Position numbers and translations under genes: made by a program. A stretch of 63,788 nt of DNA from positions 1 to 63,788 of the forward strand of contig DASRFB010000022.1 of NCBI GenBank assembly GCA_035651815.1, written 5' to 3'. This document shows positions 1 through 9,342 of the stretch, one piece after another (the stretch's first letter is position 1; the number at the start of each line of letters is the position of its first letter). Origin of the DNA: VBDM01 sp035651815 (lineage in GTDB: Bacteria; Pseudomonadota; Gammaproteobacteria; Burkholderiales; SG8-39). The notes beneath the pieces were generated by a model. It was not told where the DNA came from and searched no databases. It saw nothing but the letters and a program-made list of their open reading frames with translations.

Positions 1-1
1 G

Positions 2-979
2 ATCCGCGACCGGCGCGGCGAGTTCGTCGCCCAGTTCGACCTCGGCCTCCTCGCCAACGACACGCCTTATCCCTACCGGCTGCACCTCGAGCAGCACCGG
101 CTGACGCCGATCCAGCTCGATCTCCTGCGCCACGACACCGACGCCGACGTTCGCTTCGATCACGCGGTCACCGGCGTGGAGCAGCGCGACGACCGCGTGC
201 TGGTGCAGGTCGTCGCGGGCGACGAGACGCGCACGATCGAGGCGTCCTGGCTGGTCGGCGCCGACGGCGGCCGCAGCGCCGTGCGCAAGGCGCTGGGCAT
301 CGAGTTCGAGGGCTTCACCTGGCCCGAGCAGTTCCTGGTCGTCAGCACGCCGCACGACTTCTCGCGCTACGGCTTCGCGCTGAACTGCTACATCGCCGAT
401 CCGGTCGAGTGGATCGCGCTGTTCAAGATGCCCGACGCGGGTCCCCCGGGGCTCTGGCGCACCGTCTTCTCGGTTCCGGACCAGGCCGAGGAGCTCGTGC
501 TCGCGCCCGCGAACGTCGAGGACAAGATGCAGCGCTTCGTCGCGCGCAGCATCCCGTACGAGGTGCGCTACAAGAGCACGTACCGCGTGCACCAGCGCGT
601 GTGCAAGGCGTTCCGCTCGGGACGCGCGCTGCTCGCGGGCGACGCGGCGCACATCAACAACCCGATCGGCGCGTTCGGGCTGAACAGCGGCATCCACGAC
701 GCCATCAGCCTCGCCGAGAAGCTCGGCAAGGTGTGTCGCGGAGAGGCGGACGAGTCGCTGCTCGACGTCTACGCGCGGCAGCGCCGCACGGTCGCCATCG
801 AGCAGGTCGACAAGATGTCGATCCGCAACAAGCGCATGCTCGAGGAGCACGATCCGAACGTGCAGCGCGAGCGCCTGACCGAGCTGGTCGCGATCGCGTC
901 CAACCCGGAGCGCGCGCGCCGGCACATGCTCGAGACCTCGATGATCGCGAGCCTGCGCCAAGCGGCGCAGACCCAGTAG
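2..979 (+). CDS. FAD-dependent monooxygenase, 5'-truncated by the window edge
   Basis: The reading frame is open from base 2, so the N-terminus with the first Rossmann motif (GxGxxG) lies outside the window. What remains carries two hallmarks of the PF01494 (UbiH / p-hydroxybenzoate hydroxylase) fold: the DG motif in LVGADGGRSAVRKALG and the FAD-ribose motif GDAAHINNPIGAFGLNSGIHDA. Family members hydroxylate aromatic or quinone substrates with NAD(P)H and O2 in the cytoplasm. The substrate cannot be told from this part. It stands alone on the plus strand, and the next plus gene starts about 200 bases on, so no pathway partner is visible. Confidence 0.88.
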   Translation: MRDRRGEFVAQFDLGLLANDTPYPYRLHLEQHRLTPIQLDLLRHDTDADVRFDHAVTGVEQRDDRVLVQVVAGDETRTIEASWLVGADGGRSAVRKALGIEFEGFTWPEQFLVVSTPHDFSRYGFALNCYIADPVEWIALFKMPDAGPPGLWRTVFSVPDQAEELVLAPANVEDKMQRFVARSIPYEVRYKSTYRVHQRVCKAFRSGRALLAGDAAHINNPIGAFGLNSGIHDAISLAEKLGKVCRGEADESLLDVYARQRRTVAIEQVDKMSIRNKRMLEEHDPNVQRERLTELVAIASNPERARRHMLETSMIASLRQAAQTQ

Positions 980-1177
980 GCCGCGCGGCGCTCAGCGCGC
1001 CGCCGGCGCCGAGCGCCGCGCGCCTGCCTTGGGCAGCGAGCGAAGTCGGACCCCGCGATGCGCCGTCCGGCACATGCCCATGCCGATGAGATTAGCGGCC
1101 GCCCCCCCGGGGTGGCGCTTGGCGTCATGCGCGGAGCCAAGAATACCCCGACCATTGCGTTGACTGTACTCGAAACC

Positions 1178-1594
1178 ATGCATCTTCGGTCTTTCCTCAT
1201 TGCCGCCGCGCTCGCCGCCCTCTCCTTCCCCGCGTGGGCCGCGTGCGAGGCTCCGGACGGCTGTCCCGACAGCGCCCCGATGCTCGTGGCGAGCGCCGAG
1301 CCCGTCGCGGCGGCCTTGCAGATCGCCCAGCTCCCGGCCGAGGTCGTACCGGCGCTCGCTCCGGGCGAGGCCGGCACGGCTCCCGCGCGCGTCTCCGCCA
1401 CGCTGTCCGAGGGGCGCCCCGCGAGCCTCGTGATACGACCCGAAGCCGGCCGCACCGGCGCGCGCGCGTCGGCGGGCGAGCGCGGCGCCGAGCAGCGCTC
1501 GGCCCCCGGTTCCGAGCCCTCCTCGGTGTGGCTGATGCTGTTCGCGGGATTGGCATTCGCAGGATTCGTCGTCGCCAAGCGCAGCAAGAGCTGA
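1178..1594 (+). CDS. small secreted protein with PEP-CTERM-like C-terminal anchor
   Basis: A 138-residue protein. I chose the ATG at 1178 rather than an upstream in-frame start because it places a clean signal peptide (MHLRSFLIAAALAALSFPAWA) at the N-terminus. The middle is Ala/Pro/Gly/Glu-rich and low in complexity. The C-terminus has Glu-Pro, a Trp-containing hydrophobic helix of about 18 residues and a final basic cluster (KRSKS), which is the layout of PEP-CTERM exosortase sorting signals with SEP in place of PEP. No domain is recognisable. If the tail is processed, the protein would be an envelope or exopolysaccharide-associated surface protein; otherwise it is simply tail-anchored. No exosortase is in the window and no clear Shine-Dalgarno precedes the start. 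Confidence 0.6.
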   Translation: MHLRSFLIAAALAALSFPAWAACEAPDGCPDSAPMLVASAEPVAAALQIAQLPAEVVPALAPGEAGTAPARVSATLSEGRPASLVIRPEAGRTGARASAGERGAEQRSAPGSEPSSVWLMLFAGLAFAGFVVAKRSKS

Positions 1595-1641
1595 GCGCAG
1601 GCGCGGCCTCGACGCCGCGGACGCTCGTCCGCCTCCTGCCA

Positions 1642-3426
1642 TCACTGTCGCGGGTCCTGCCTGCCGCCGCCCGCGGGCAGCGAGAACCAGAAGGTCGCGC
1701 CCTCGCCCACTTTGCCCTCGGCCCAGACGCGGCCGCCGTGGCGCTCGACGATGCGCTGGACGAGCGCGAGGCCGACGCCGGTGCCTTGGAATTCCTGGTC
1801 GCCGTGCAACCGCTGGAACACGCCGAACATCTTGTCGTAGTAGCGCTGGTCGAAACCCGCGCCGTTGTCGCGGACGCGGTAGACGTTCTCCGCGTCCTTC
1901 GCCTCGCCGGCGACCTCGACGCGCGGAGCGTCGGTCCTGCCGGTGAACTTGATGGCGTTCGACAGCAGGTTGGTCCAGACCTGCCGCACGAGCGCCCGGT
2001 CGCAGCGCGCGCGCGGCATGGAACCGAGGACGAGCTCGGGCACCTTCGGCAGGCCGCCGGCCAGCTCCTCGAACACGTCGCGCGCGAGCTCGCCCATGTC
2101 GGTGTCGGCGACGTTCAGCGGCCGCCGTCCCAGCCGCGAGAACTCGAGCAGCGACTCGATCAGCACGCCCATCCTGCGGCCGTTGTCGCGCACCAGCGCG
2201 AGATACCGGCGCGACTCGGCGTCGAGTTTCCCGCCCGCCTCTTCCTCCAGGATCCGCGCGAAGCCCTCGATCGCGCGTACCGGCGCGCGCAGGTCGTGCG
2301 ACACCGAGTAGCTGAAGCCCTCGAGCTCGCGGTTGGTGCGCTCGAGCTCGAGCGTGCGCTCGCGCACGCGCCGCTCGAGCTCGGCCTGCGCCTCGTTCGC
2401 GACGTCGATCTGCCGCCGGTGCACGGCGATGTTAGAGGCTAGGTAGGCGAGCGCGCCGAGCGACACGATCGAGAGCACGTATGTGAAGATCATCCACTTG
2501 AGCTGGTCGTTGCGCAGCGCGAACGCGGCGTCGGCCGGCTCGGCGAGCACCACGCCCCATCCGTGCGCGCCGATCGGCTGGTAGGCGACGACCTGCCGCT
2601 CGCGCGTCTCGGGATCGGTCACCACGTCGACGCCGCGCGCGCCCTGGAGCACGCGCTGGACGGCCGGCACGCGCGAATAGTCGATCAGCTCCTCCTGCGA
2701 CGCGCGGCGCGGGTGGTAGGCGAGGAACCCGCGCTGGTCGACGACGTAGACGACGCCGCGCGCGTCCACCTCCACGCCGCGCGTCCATTCGAAGAAGAGA
2801 TCCGAGCGCACCTGCAGCACGAGCACCGCCATCGTCGCTCCCGAGTCCGACTTGATCGGGATGGCGGCGACGAAGACATTGCGCTCGGGGGGCGCCGAGC
2901 GCCGGTACACGCGCGAGATATAGGGCCGGCCGGTCCGCTGCACCGACTGGTACCAGTCGCGGTGCGCGAAGTTCTGTCCGCGTATCTCGGCAATCCGCGG
3001 AATGTCGGCGCGCAGCGTGCCGTCCGCGTCGTTGATGGTGATGCGGTCGATGAACGGGAAATCGTGCGGCACCCCGGCCAGGATGCGGATCGCCTCGTCC
3101 CAGCGGCCGGCCGCGATGAGCTGCCGGAAGCGAACGCGCGTCGCGAGCGCGACGCCGACGTCGAGCAGCCGGTCGAACTTCTCCGACAGCACCGTGGCCG
3201 CGAGGAACGACACCGCGCCGCGGCGCTCGAGCGCCGACTCGGTGAGCTCGCGATCGACGACGCGGTAGCTCTCGACCGCGACCGCGGCCACGCCGCCGAG
3301 GACGAGCAGCACGACCAGCGCGACGCGCCAGCGGCCCGCCTGGCGGCGGGCGGGTGGCGCTAGCCCAGCGTGCCGACTTCGCTTTCGAGCAGAGTCCAAG
3401 CCGTCGACCCGAAATGGTCTTTCCAC
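1642..3426 (-). CDS. membrane sensor histidine kinase with extracytoplasmic Cache-type sensor
   Basis: 594 residues. A basic N-terminus is followed by TM1 (about residues 33-52), a periplasmic region of about 270 residues that reads as a double Cache domain (FPFIDRITINDADGTLRADIP, HRDWYQS, RPYISRVYRR), a second TM (about 310-330), a coiled coil (ANEAQAELERRVRERTLELE), HisKA with the phospho-acceptor in SYSVSHDLRAPVRAIEGF, and HATPase_c with N box NLLSNAIKF, DNGAGF and GTGVGLALV. There is no HAMP, receiver or response regulator nearby. Cache domains usually sense small organic ligands. The predicted start overlaps the DctP remnant upstream, so the first 20 or so residues are uncertain. Confidence 0.85.
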   Translation of the reverse strand: MERPFRVDGLDSARKRSRHAGLAPPARRQAGRWRVALVVLLVLGGVAAVAVESYRVVDRELTESALERRGAVSFLAATVLSEKFDRLLDVGVALATRVRFRQLIAAGRWDEAIRILAGVPHDFPFIDRITINDADGTLRADIPRIAEIRGQNFAHRDWYQSVQRTGRPYISRVYRRSAPPERNVFVAAIPIKSDSGATMAVLVLQVRSDLFFEWTRGVEVDARGVVYVVDQRGFLAYHPRRASQEELIDYSRVPAVQRVLQGARGVDVVTDPETRERQVVAYQPIGAHGWGVVLAEPADAAFALRNDQLKWMIFTYVLSIVSLGALAYLASNIAVHRRQIDVANEAQAELERRVRERTLELERTNRELEGFSYSVSHDLRAPVRAIEGFARILEEEAGGKLDAESRRYLALVRDNGRRMGVLIESLLEFSRLGRRPLNVADTDMGELARDVFEELAGGLPKVPELVLGSMPRARCDRALVRQVWTNLLSNAIKFTGRTDAPRVEVAGEAKDAENVYRVRDNGAGFDQRYYDKMFGVFQRLHGDQEFQGTGVGLALVQRIVERHGGRVWAEGKVGEGATFWFSLPAGGGRQDPRQ

Positions 3427-3515
3427 CGGCCGTAGAAGGCGCGGCCGAGCTTCGCCCGGAAGCTGTCGGTATCGGCGGTGTTGAAGCGCCGCCGCGTCTT
3501 GTCGATGCCGTTCAT
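3360..3515 (-). pseudogene. remnant of TRAP transporter solute-binding protein DctP (C-terminal 51 codons)
   Basis: An open frame of 51 codons lies between the Ser/Thr kinase gene and the sensor kinase gene. Its translation contains NTADTDSFRAKLGRAFYGRW followed by KDHFGSTAWTLLE and ends GTLG. This matches the C-terminal helix pattern of periplasmic TRAP-dicarboxylate binding proteins (FRxxL, FY.RW...FG..AW.LLE...G.LG), which normally have about 330 residues. The ligand-binding lobes and the DctQM membrane subunits are absent, so I read it as a gene relic. Alternatively the ATG at 3513-3515 starts a genuine micro-protein, but nothing supports that function. Confidence 0.5.
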
Positions 3516-3531
3516 CGCGATGCTCCCGAGA

Positions 3532-4824
<1,293 letters not shown>

Positions 4825-4834
4825 GTCGGTCCCG

Positions 4835-5881
4835 TCACTCGAAATAGTGCCCGTGTCGCAGCGTCTTCAGCCGGTACAGCCGCCAGGGCACGGCGCTCGT
4901 CAGGTACAGGCTCTGCGCGTCCGCACCGCGGCCGAAGCCGAGGTTGGTCGGCAGCGCGCCGGCCGGCACGGGCAGCTCGGCGAGCACGGCGCCGTCCGGG
5001 TCGAGCGCCACGATGGCGCCCTTCGGATCGCGCGGGTTGGCGTTGTGGAGGGCGACGTACAGGTCGCCGTCGCTGTCCACCGCCATCCCGTCGGCGACGA
5101 GATCGTCGCGCTTGTAGAAGACGCGGCCGTTGGCGACGTTGCCGTCGGCGTCGAGATCGTAGACGACGACGCCGCCCATCGTGATGCCGAAGCGGTCCTG
5201 CGCCGGACCGTTCGAGTTGGGCGGCAGGCGCGCGGTGTTCGACGCCGAGACGTACAGGCGCTTGCCGTCGGGCGACACCTCGATGCCGTTCGGGCGCAGG
5301 ATGTCGGTCGAGAGCTGCACCAGACGCCCGCCGTCGTGGTCGGAGCGGTACACCGCGTTCGGGAGCTCGGCGGGCTCGGGCTCGCCGTAGCGCGCGTCGG
5401 TGAAATAGATCCGGCCTCGAGCGTCGCTCGTCACGTCGTTCGGCGAGTTGAGCCGCTTGCCGCGATAAGCGTTGGCGACGAGCGACGTCTGGCCGGTCGC
5501 GAGGTTGCGGCGCACGACCGCGCGGGCGCCCCCGTCGGCATCCTGCGCCATGATGAGGTCCCCGCCGCGGTCGACGTGCAGGCCGTTCGCCATGCCGCTC
5601 GGCTCGAGGTACTTGCTCGTCGCGCCCGTCGCCGGGTCGTAGCGGTAGATGGTCCCGCGCGGGTTGCCCTCGCGCACGAGCCCCGTGCGCGTGAGATCGC
5701 TCACGTAGACCGTGCCGTCCTTGGCCGCGACCACGCCCTCGGCGTACACGCGGCCCGCGTGCGAGACCTCCTCCCACTTGGCGCCGGGAGCGACCACGCC
5801 TCCGGGGCGGGTGAGCCCGGCGCACGAGGCGACCAGGATCGCGACGAGCAGCGCGCCGGCCGCGCGGATGGCGCGAGTCAT
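4835..5881 (-). CDS. SMP-30/gluconolactonase-like beta-propeller lipoprotein
   Basis: 348 residues. The N-terminus is a lipoprotein signal (MTRAIRAAGALLVAILVASC, lipobox VASC), so the mature protein is lipid-anchored in the envelope. The rest is a six-bladed SMP-30/LRE-type propeller: repeats such as GVVAAKDGTVYVSD, NGLHVDRGGDLIMAQD, NSPNDVTSDARGRIYFTD and PNGIEVSPDGKRLYVS hold the Asn and Asp residues that bind the divalent metal. Relatives are lactonases acting on sugar lactones. The start ATG abuts the stop codon of the shortened Bug gene with no gap, so they form one transcription unit. Confidence 0.85.
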   Translation of the reverse strand: MTRAIRAAGALLVAILVASCAGLTRPGGVVAPGAKWEEVSHAGRVYAEGVVAAKDGTVYVSDLTRTGLVREGNPRGTIYRYDPATGATSKYLEPSGMANGLHVDRGGDLIMAQDADGGARAVVRRNLATGQTSLVANAYRGKRLNSPNDVTSDARGRIYFTDARYGEPEPAELPNAVYRSDHDGGRLVQLSTDILRPNGIEVSPDGKRLYVSASNTARLPPNSNGPAQDRFGITMGGVVVYDLDADGNVANGRVFYKRDDLVADGMAVDSDGDLYVALHNANPRDPKGAIVALDPDGAVLAELPVPAGALPTNLGFGRGADAQSLYLTSAVPWRLYRLKTLRHGHYFE

Positions 5882-6439
5882 CTACTCGGGCTCCACGCCG
5901 GCGGCCGCCAGGACCTTCGCGACCTCGAGCGTGTCGGCCTTGATGCGCGCGGTGACCTCCTCGGGCGTGCTGTGCTCGGTCTGGACGCCGAGCCCGTCGT
6001 ACTTCTCGCGCACCTCGACGCTCTTCGCCGGGACCGACGGGTTGACGACCAGCACCTGGCCCGCGCTCGCGACCATCGAGATCGGCGCGAAATCGGCGAT
6101 CGGGTCGAAGCCGAGGTGCTTGTACAGGTGCGGGTTGGTCGCGAGCGTGCTCGAGCTCGAGATCAGGATGGTGTAGCCGTCGGGCACCTGCTTGGCCGCG
6201 AACTCGTGGCCGATGTTGCCGCCGGCGCCCGGGCGGTTCTCCACCGTCACCGGCTGCCCGAGGCGCTCGGTCAGCTTCTGCCCGAGCAGCCGGCACAGCA
6301 CGTCGCTCGACCCGCCCGGCGGGAACGGCGCGATGAAGCGGATCGGCCGGGTCGGGTAGCCCTGCGCCGCGCCGGTCGCGGAGACGAGAGCCGCGACCAG
6401 GCACAGCAAGGAAGCGGCGAGACGGACGGTGGCTCGCAT
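5882..6439 (-). pseudogene. Bug/TctC-family solute-binding protein with an internal in-frame deletion
   Basis: 185 residues against about 325 for the family. Signal peptide (1-26) and lobe 1 are normal: YPTRPIRFIAPFPPGGSSD, ENRPGAGGNIG, PDGYTIL and NPHLYKHLGFDPIADFAPI are the classic Bug motifs. After NPSVPAKSV (about residue 141) the text jumps directly to VREKYDGLGVQTEHSTPEEV...WAKV-like tail ending AAAGVEPE, which is the usual extreme C-terminus. About 140 residues holding the second lobe are missing, without a frameshift. Such a protein should not form the Venus-flytrap ligand site. The reading frame is still intact, so a small expressed product cannot be excluded. No TctAB permease is nearby. 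Confidence 0.78.
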
Positions 6440-6608
6440 GACGGTCCTACGGGTGGGAACGCGAGTTTAGAACAATCGCGCGCGGTCTGTCCTGCGCGCG
6501 CCGAGCCCGTTCCGCCCCGTCGAACGCCATTCCGTTTTGTTGCTGCGCGGCGACGGTCTTTGATAGCATGTCGCGCTTCCCCGCCGCATTTCCGAGAGAA
6601 ATTCCGCC

Positions 6609-7823
6609 ATGCCGCACGACAAGGACCAGACCCACTGGCACGAGCCCTCCGGCAACAAGCGCGCCGGCTTCGGCCAGTTCAGGAAGCAGCCGACGCCCTA
6701 CGACGCGTTCATGGAGTCGGAAGGCATCCCGGTGTTCCGCGGGATCGGCATCCGCCGCGTGCAGGACCTGCCGCTCGCGCCGTGGAAGCGCAAGGGCGGA
6801 CGCGGCCACTACATCCAGCTGTACGGGACCGAGACCAAGTGGGGCTGCTACGTCGTCGAGGTGCCGCCCGCGGGCGCGCTCAACCCGGAGAAGCACATGT
6901 ACGAGGAGATCTTCCTCGTGGTCGAGGGCCGGGGCACGACCGAGGTATGGCAGGAGGGCGACGCGAAGAGGCACGTGTTCGAGTGGCAGAAGGGCTCGAT
7001 GTTCTCGATCCCGATGAACGCGTGGTACCGGCTCGTCAACGCCACCTCGGGCGGCGCGCTGCTGCTCGCCGGGACGACCGCGCCGAACGTGCTGAACATG
7101 ATCAACAACGTCGACGCGGTGTTCAACAACCCGTACGTGTTCCGCGAGCGCTTCTCGGGCGCCGACGACTTCTACAAGCCGAAGGACGACATCGAGCCCG
7201 ACCCGGTGCGCGGCCTCGCGATGCGGCGCACGAACTTCATCCCCGACATCGTCGACTGCGAGCTGCCGCTCGACAACCGGCGCTCGCCCGGCTGGCGGCG
7301 CGTCGAGCCGTTCATGACGAACAACCAGTTCTACTTCTGGATCGGGCAGCACGAGCAGGGACGCTACTCGAAGGCGCACGCGCACACCTCGGCCGCGGTG
7401 CTGATCTGCGTGAAGGGCGCGGGCTACACGTACAGCTGGCCCGAGCGCCTCGGCGTCACGCCTTGGAAGGACGGCCACGCCGACCAGGTGAAGCGCGTCG
7501 ACTACGAGCCGGTCGGCATGGTGAGCGCCGCGCCCGGCGGCGCGCGCTGGTACCACCAGCACTTCGCCGCGTCGAAGGATCCGTTCCGCCTCACCGCGTG
7601 GTTCGGCCCGCACAACCCGGGCCGCGACCCGGGCGCGCCCGGCGAGAAGGCGATCGACTATACCGGCATGGACATCCCCGAGGGCGGCACCGCCATCCCG
7701 TACTGGATGGAGGACCCGTACCTGCGCCGGGAGTACGAGGAGACGCTCGCGAAGAACGGCGTGCCTTGCCGCATGGACCCGGGCTGGTACGTCGCGCCGA
7801 AGCAGGCCGTTCCTGCGAAATGA
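6609..7823 (+). CDS. bicupin protein, function unknown
   Basis: 404 residues with two cupin barrels. The first (about 85-150) has EKHMYEEIFLVVEGRGTTEVW then FSIPMNAWYRLVN; the second (about 240-330) has SKAHAHTSAAVLICVKGAGYTYSW and GGARWYHQHFAASKDPFRLTAW, with the paired His residues that usually bind Fe or Mn. The length and two domains resemble bicupin dioxygenases and related enzymes, but I cannot name a substrate. There is no signal peptide. A purine-rich gagagaa lies 8-14 bases before the ATG. Its stop codon is one base before the GTG of the EutA-like gene, so the two are translated as a pair, which is the best clue to its role. Confidence 0.75.
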   Translation: MPHDKDQTHWHEPSGNKRAGFGQFRKQPTPYDAFMESEGIPVFRGIGIRRVQDLPLAPWKRKGGRGHYIQLYGTETKWGCYVVEVPPAGALNPEKHMYEEIFLVVEGRGTTEVWQEGDAKRHVFEWQKGSMFSIPMNAWYRLVNATSGGALLLAGTTAPNVLNMINNVDAVFNNPYVFRERFSGADDFYKPKDDIEPDPVRGLAMRRTNFIPDIVDCELPLDNRRSPGWRRVEPFMTNNQFYFWIGQHEQGRYSKAHAHTSAAVLICVKGAGYTYSWPERLGVTPWKDGHADQVKRVDYEPVGMVSAAPGGARWYHQHFAASKDPFRLTAWFGPHNPGRDPGAPGEKAIDYTGMDIPEGGTAIPYWMEDPYLRREYEETLAKNGVPCRMDPGWYVAPKQAVPAK

Positions 7824-7824
7824 C

Positions 7825-9342
7825 GTGAGCGAGGAGCCAGGCGGCCGCATCTTCTTCTCGAGCGTCGGCCGCAGCCTCGAGGTCGAGGACGAGATCCGGC
7901 TGACGAGCGTCGGCGTCGACATCGGCTCGTCGACCTCGCACCTCGCGTTCTCGCATCTCGTGCTCGAGCGGCTCGACAACCGCTACGTCGTGTCGAAGCG
8001 CGAGGTGTTCCACGAGTCCGACGTTCTTCTCACGCCGTTCCTCGACGACACGACCATCGATGCGGCGTCCCTCGGCCGCTTCATCGACGCGCAATACGCG
8101 CAGGCCGGACTCGAGCCTTCGGCGATCGACACCGGCGCGCTGATCCTGACGGGCGTGGCCGTGCGCCGCGCGAACGCGCGCGCGATCGGCGACCTTTTCG
8201 CCGCGCAGGCCGGCAAGTTCGTCGCCGTGAGCGCGGGCGACGCGCTCGAGACCGCGCTCGCGGCCTTCGGCTCGGGCGCCGCCGCGCGCTCGATCCGCGA
8301 GTCGGCGCGCGTGATGAACGTCGACGTCGGCGGCGGCACCTCGAAGATCGCGGTGTGCGAGGCGGGCGAGCTGGTCGAGGCGACCGCGATCGACGTCGGC
8401 GCGCGCGTCGTCGCCTTCGGCGCGGACGGCCGCGTCGAGCGCATCGAGGAGGCCGGACGCCGCTTCGCCGTCGAGGCCGGCGTCGTTCTGCGACCGGGCG
8501 AGGTCCCGGACGCGTCCGCGCTCGAGCGCCTGGCGGAGCGCATGGCCGAGCGCCTGTTCGAGGCGATGAGCCGCCCCGCGCTCGCGGCCGAGACCGCGGC
8601 GCTGCTGCGCCTCGCGCCGCTCGCGAACGCGCGAGCGCCCGACGCCGTCACCTTCTCGGGCGGCGTGTCGGAGTACATCTACGGCCGCGAGACGCGCGCC
8701 TTCGGCGACCTCGGCCCGCGGCTCGCCCGCGCGATCCGCGCGCGCGTCGAGCGCTGGGGGCCGCGCTTCGAGCGCCCCGAGCAGGGGATCCGCGCGACCG
8801 TGATCGGCGCCTCGCAGTACACGATCCAGGTGAGCGGCAGCACGATCTTCGTCTCGCCGCACGAGGCGCTTCCGCTGCGCAACGTGCCGGTGATCGCGCC
8901 CGCGCTGCCGCTCGAGCCCGAAGCGCTCGAGCCGGAGGCGATCGCGGCCGCGATTGCCCACGCGCTCGCGCGCCTCGATCTCGAGGACGGCGAGCGCGCG
9001 GTGGCGCTGTGCTACCGCTGGCGCGGGTCGGCGACGTTCGCGCGGCTCGACGCGTTCTGCCGCGGCGCCGCCTCGGGCCTCGCGCGCGTGCTCGCGCGCG
9101 GGCACCCGCTGGTGCTGGTCGGCGAGGGCGACGTCGGCGGCCTGATCGGCATCCACTGCCGCGAGGAGCTGCGCGTCCCGGGCGCGATCGTGTCGGTCGA
9201 CGGTATCGCGCTCAAGGAATTCGATTTCGTCGACGTCGGCGCGCTGCTCGCGGCGTCGGGCGCGGTGCCCGTCGTGATCAAGTCGCTCGTGTTCCCGGCG
9301 TCGGCCGCGCTCGGGCGCGTCAGCGGCCCAGGGTCTCGTTGA
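7825..9342 (+). CDS. EutA-family (ethanolamine ammonia-lyase reactivase-like) ATPase, paralogue 1
   Basis: 505 residues, GTG start one base after the bicupin stop. The actin-like ATPase signatures are clear: phosphate 1 LTSVGVDIGSSTSHLAFS, phosphate 2 VMNVDVGGGTSKIAVCEAG and the adenosine-motif-like VTFSGGVSEYIYGRE. The whole length fits the EutA family, whose characterised member exchanges damaged cobalamin out of ethanolamine ammonia-lyase at the cost of ATP. EutB and EutC are absent from the window, and the partner here is a bicupin. So the target protein is unknown, and calling it EutA would overstate what is seen. A second copy lies at 26418-28085. Confidence 0.82.
   Translation: MSEEPGGRIFFSSVGRSLEVEDEIRLTSVGVDIGSSTSHLAFSHLVLERLDNRYVVSKREVFHESDVLLTPFLDDTTIDAASLGRFIDAQYAQAGLEPSAIDTGALILTGVAVRRANARAIGDLFAAQAGKFVAVSAGDALETALAAFGSGAAARSIRESARVMNVDVGGGTSKIAVCEAGELVEATAIDVGARVVAFGADGRVERIEEAGRRFAVEAGVVLRPGEVPDASALERLAERMAERLFEAMSRPALAAETAALLRLAPLANARAPDAVTFSGGVSEYIYGRETRAFGDLGPRLARAIRARVERWGPRFERPEQGIRATVIGASQYTIQVSGSTIFVSPHEALPLRNVPVIAPALPLEPEALEPEAIAAAIAHALARLDLEDGERAVALCYRWRGSATFARLDAFCRGAASGLARVLARGHPLVLVGEGDVGGLIGIHCREELRVPGAIVSVDGIALKEFDFVDVGALLAASGAVPVVIKSLVFPASAALGRVSGPGSR

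Noticed and set aside
1234..2442. Long plus-strand open frames opposite the sensor kinase, and similar long Arg/Val/Asp-rich frames opposite many genes (for example 4736-7828, 19048-22503, 45511-47901).
   Set aside because: At this GC content stop codons are rare in antisense frames. These translations have skewed composition and no domain, while the opposite strand carries recognisable proteins.
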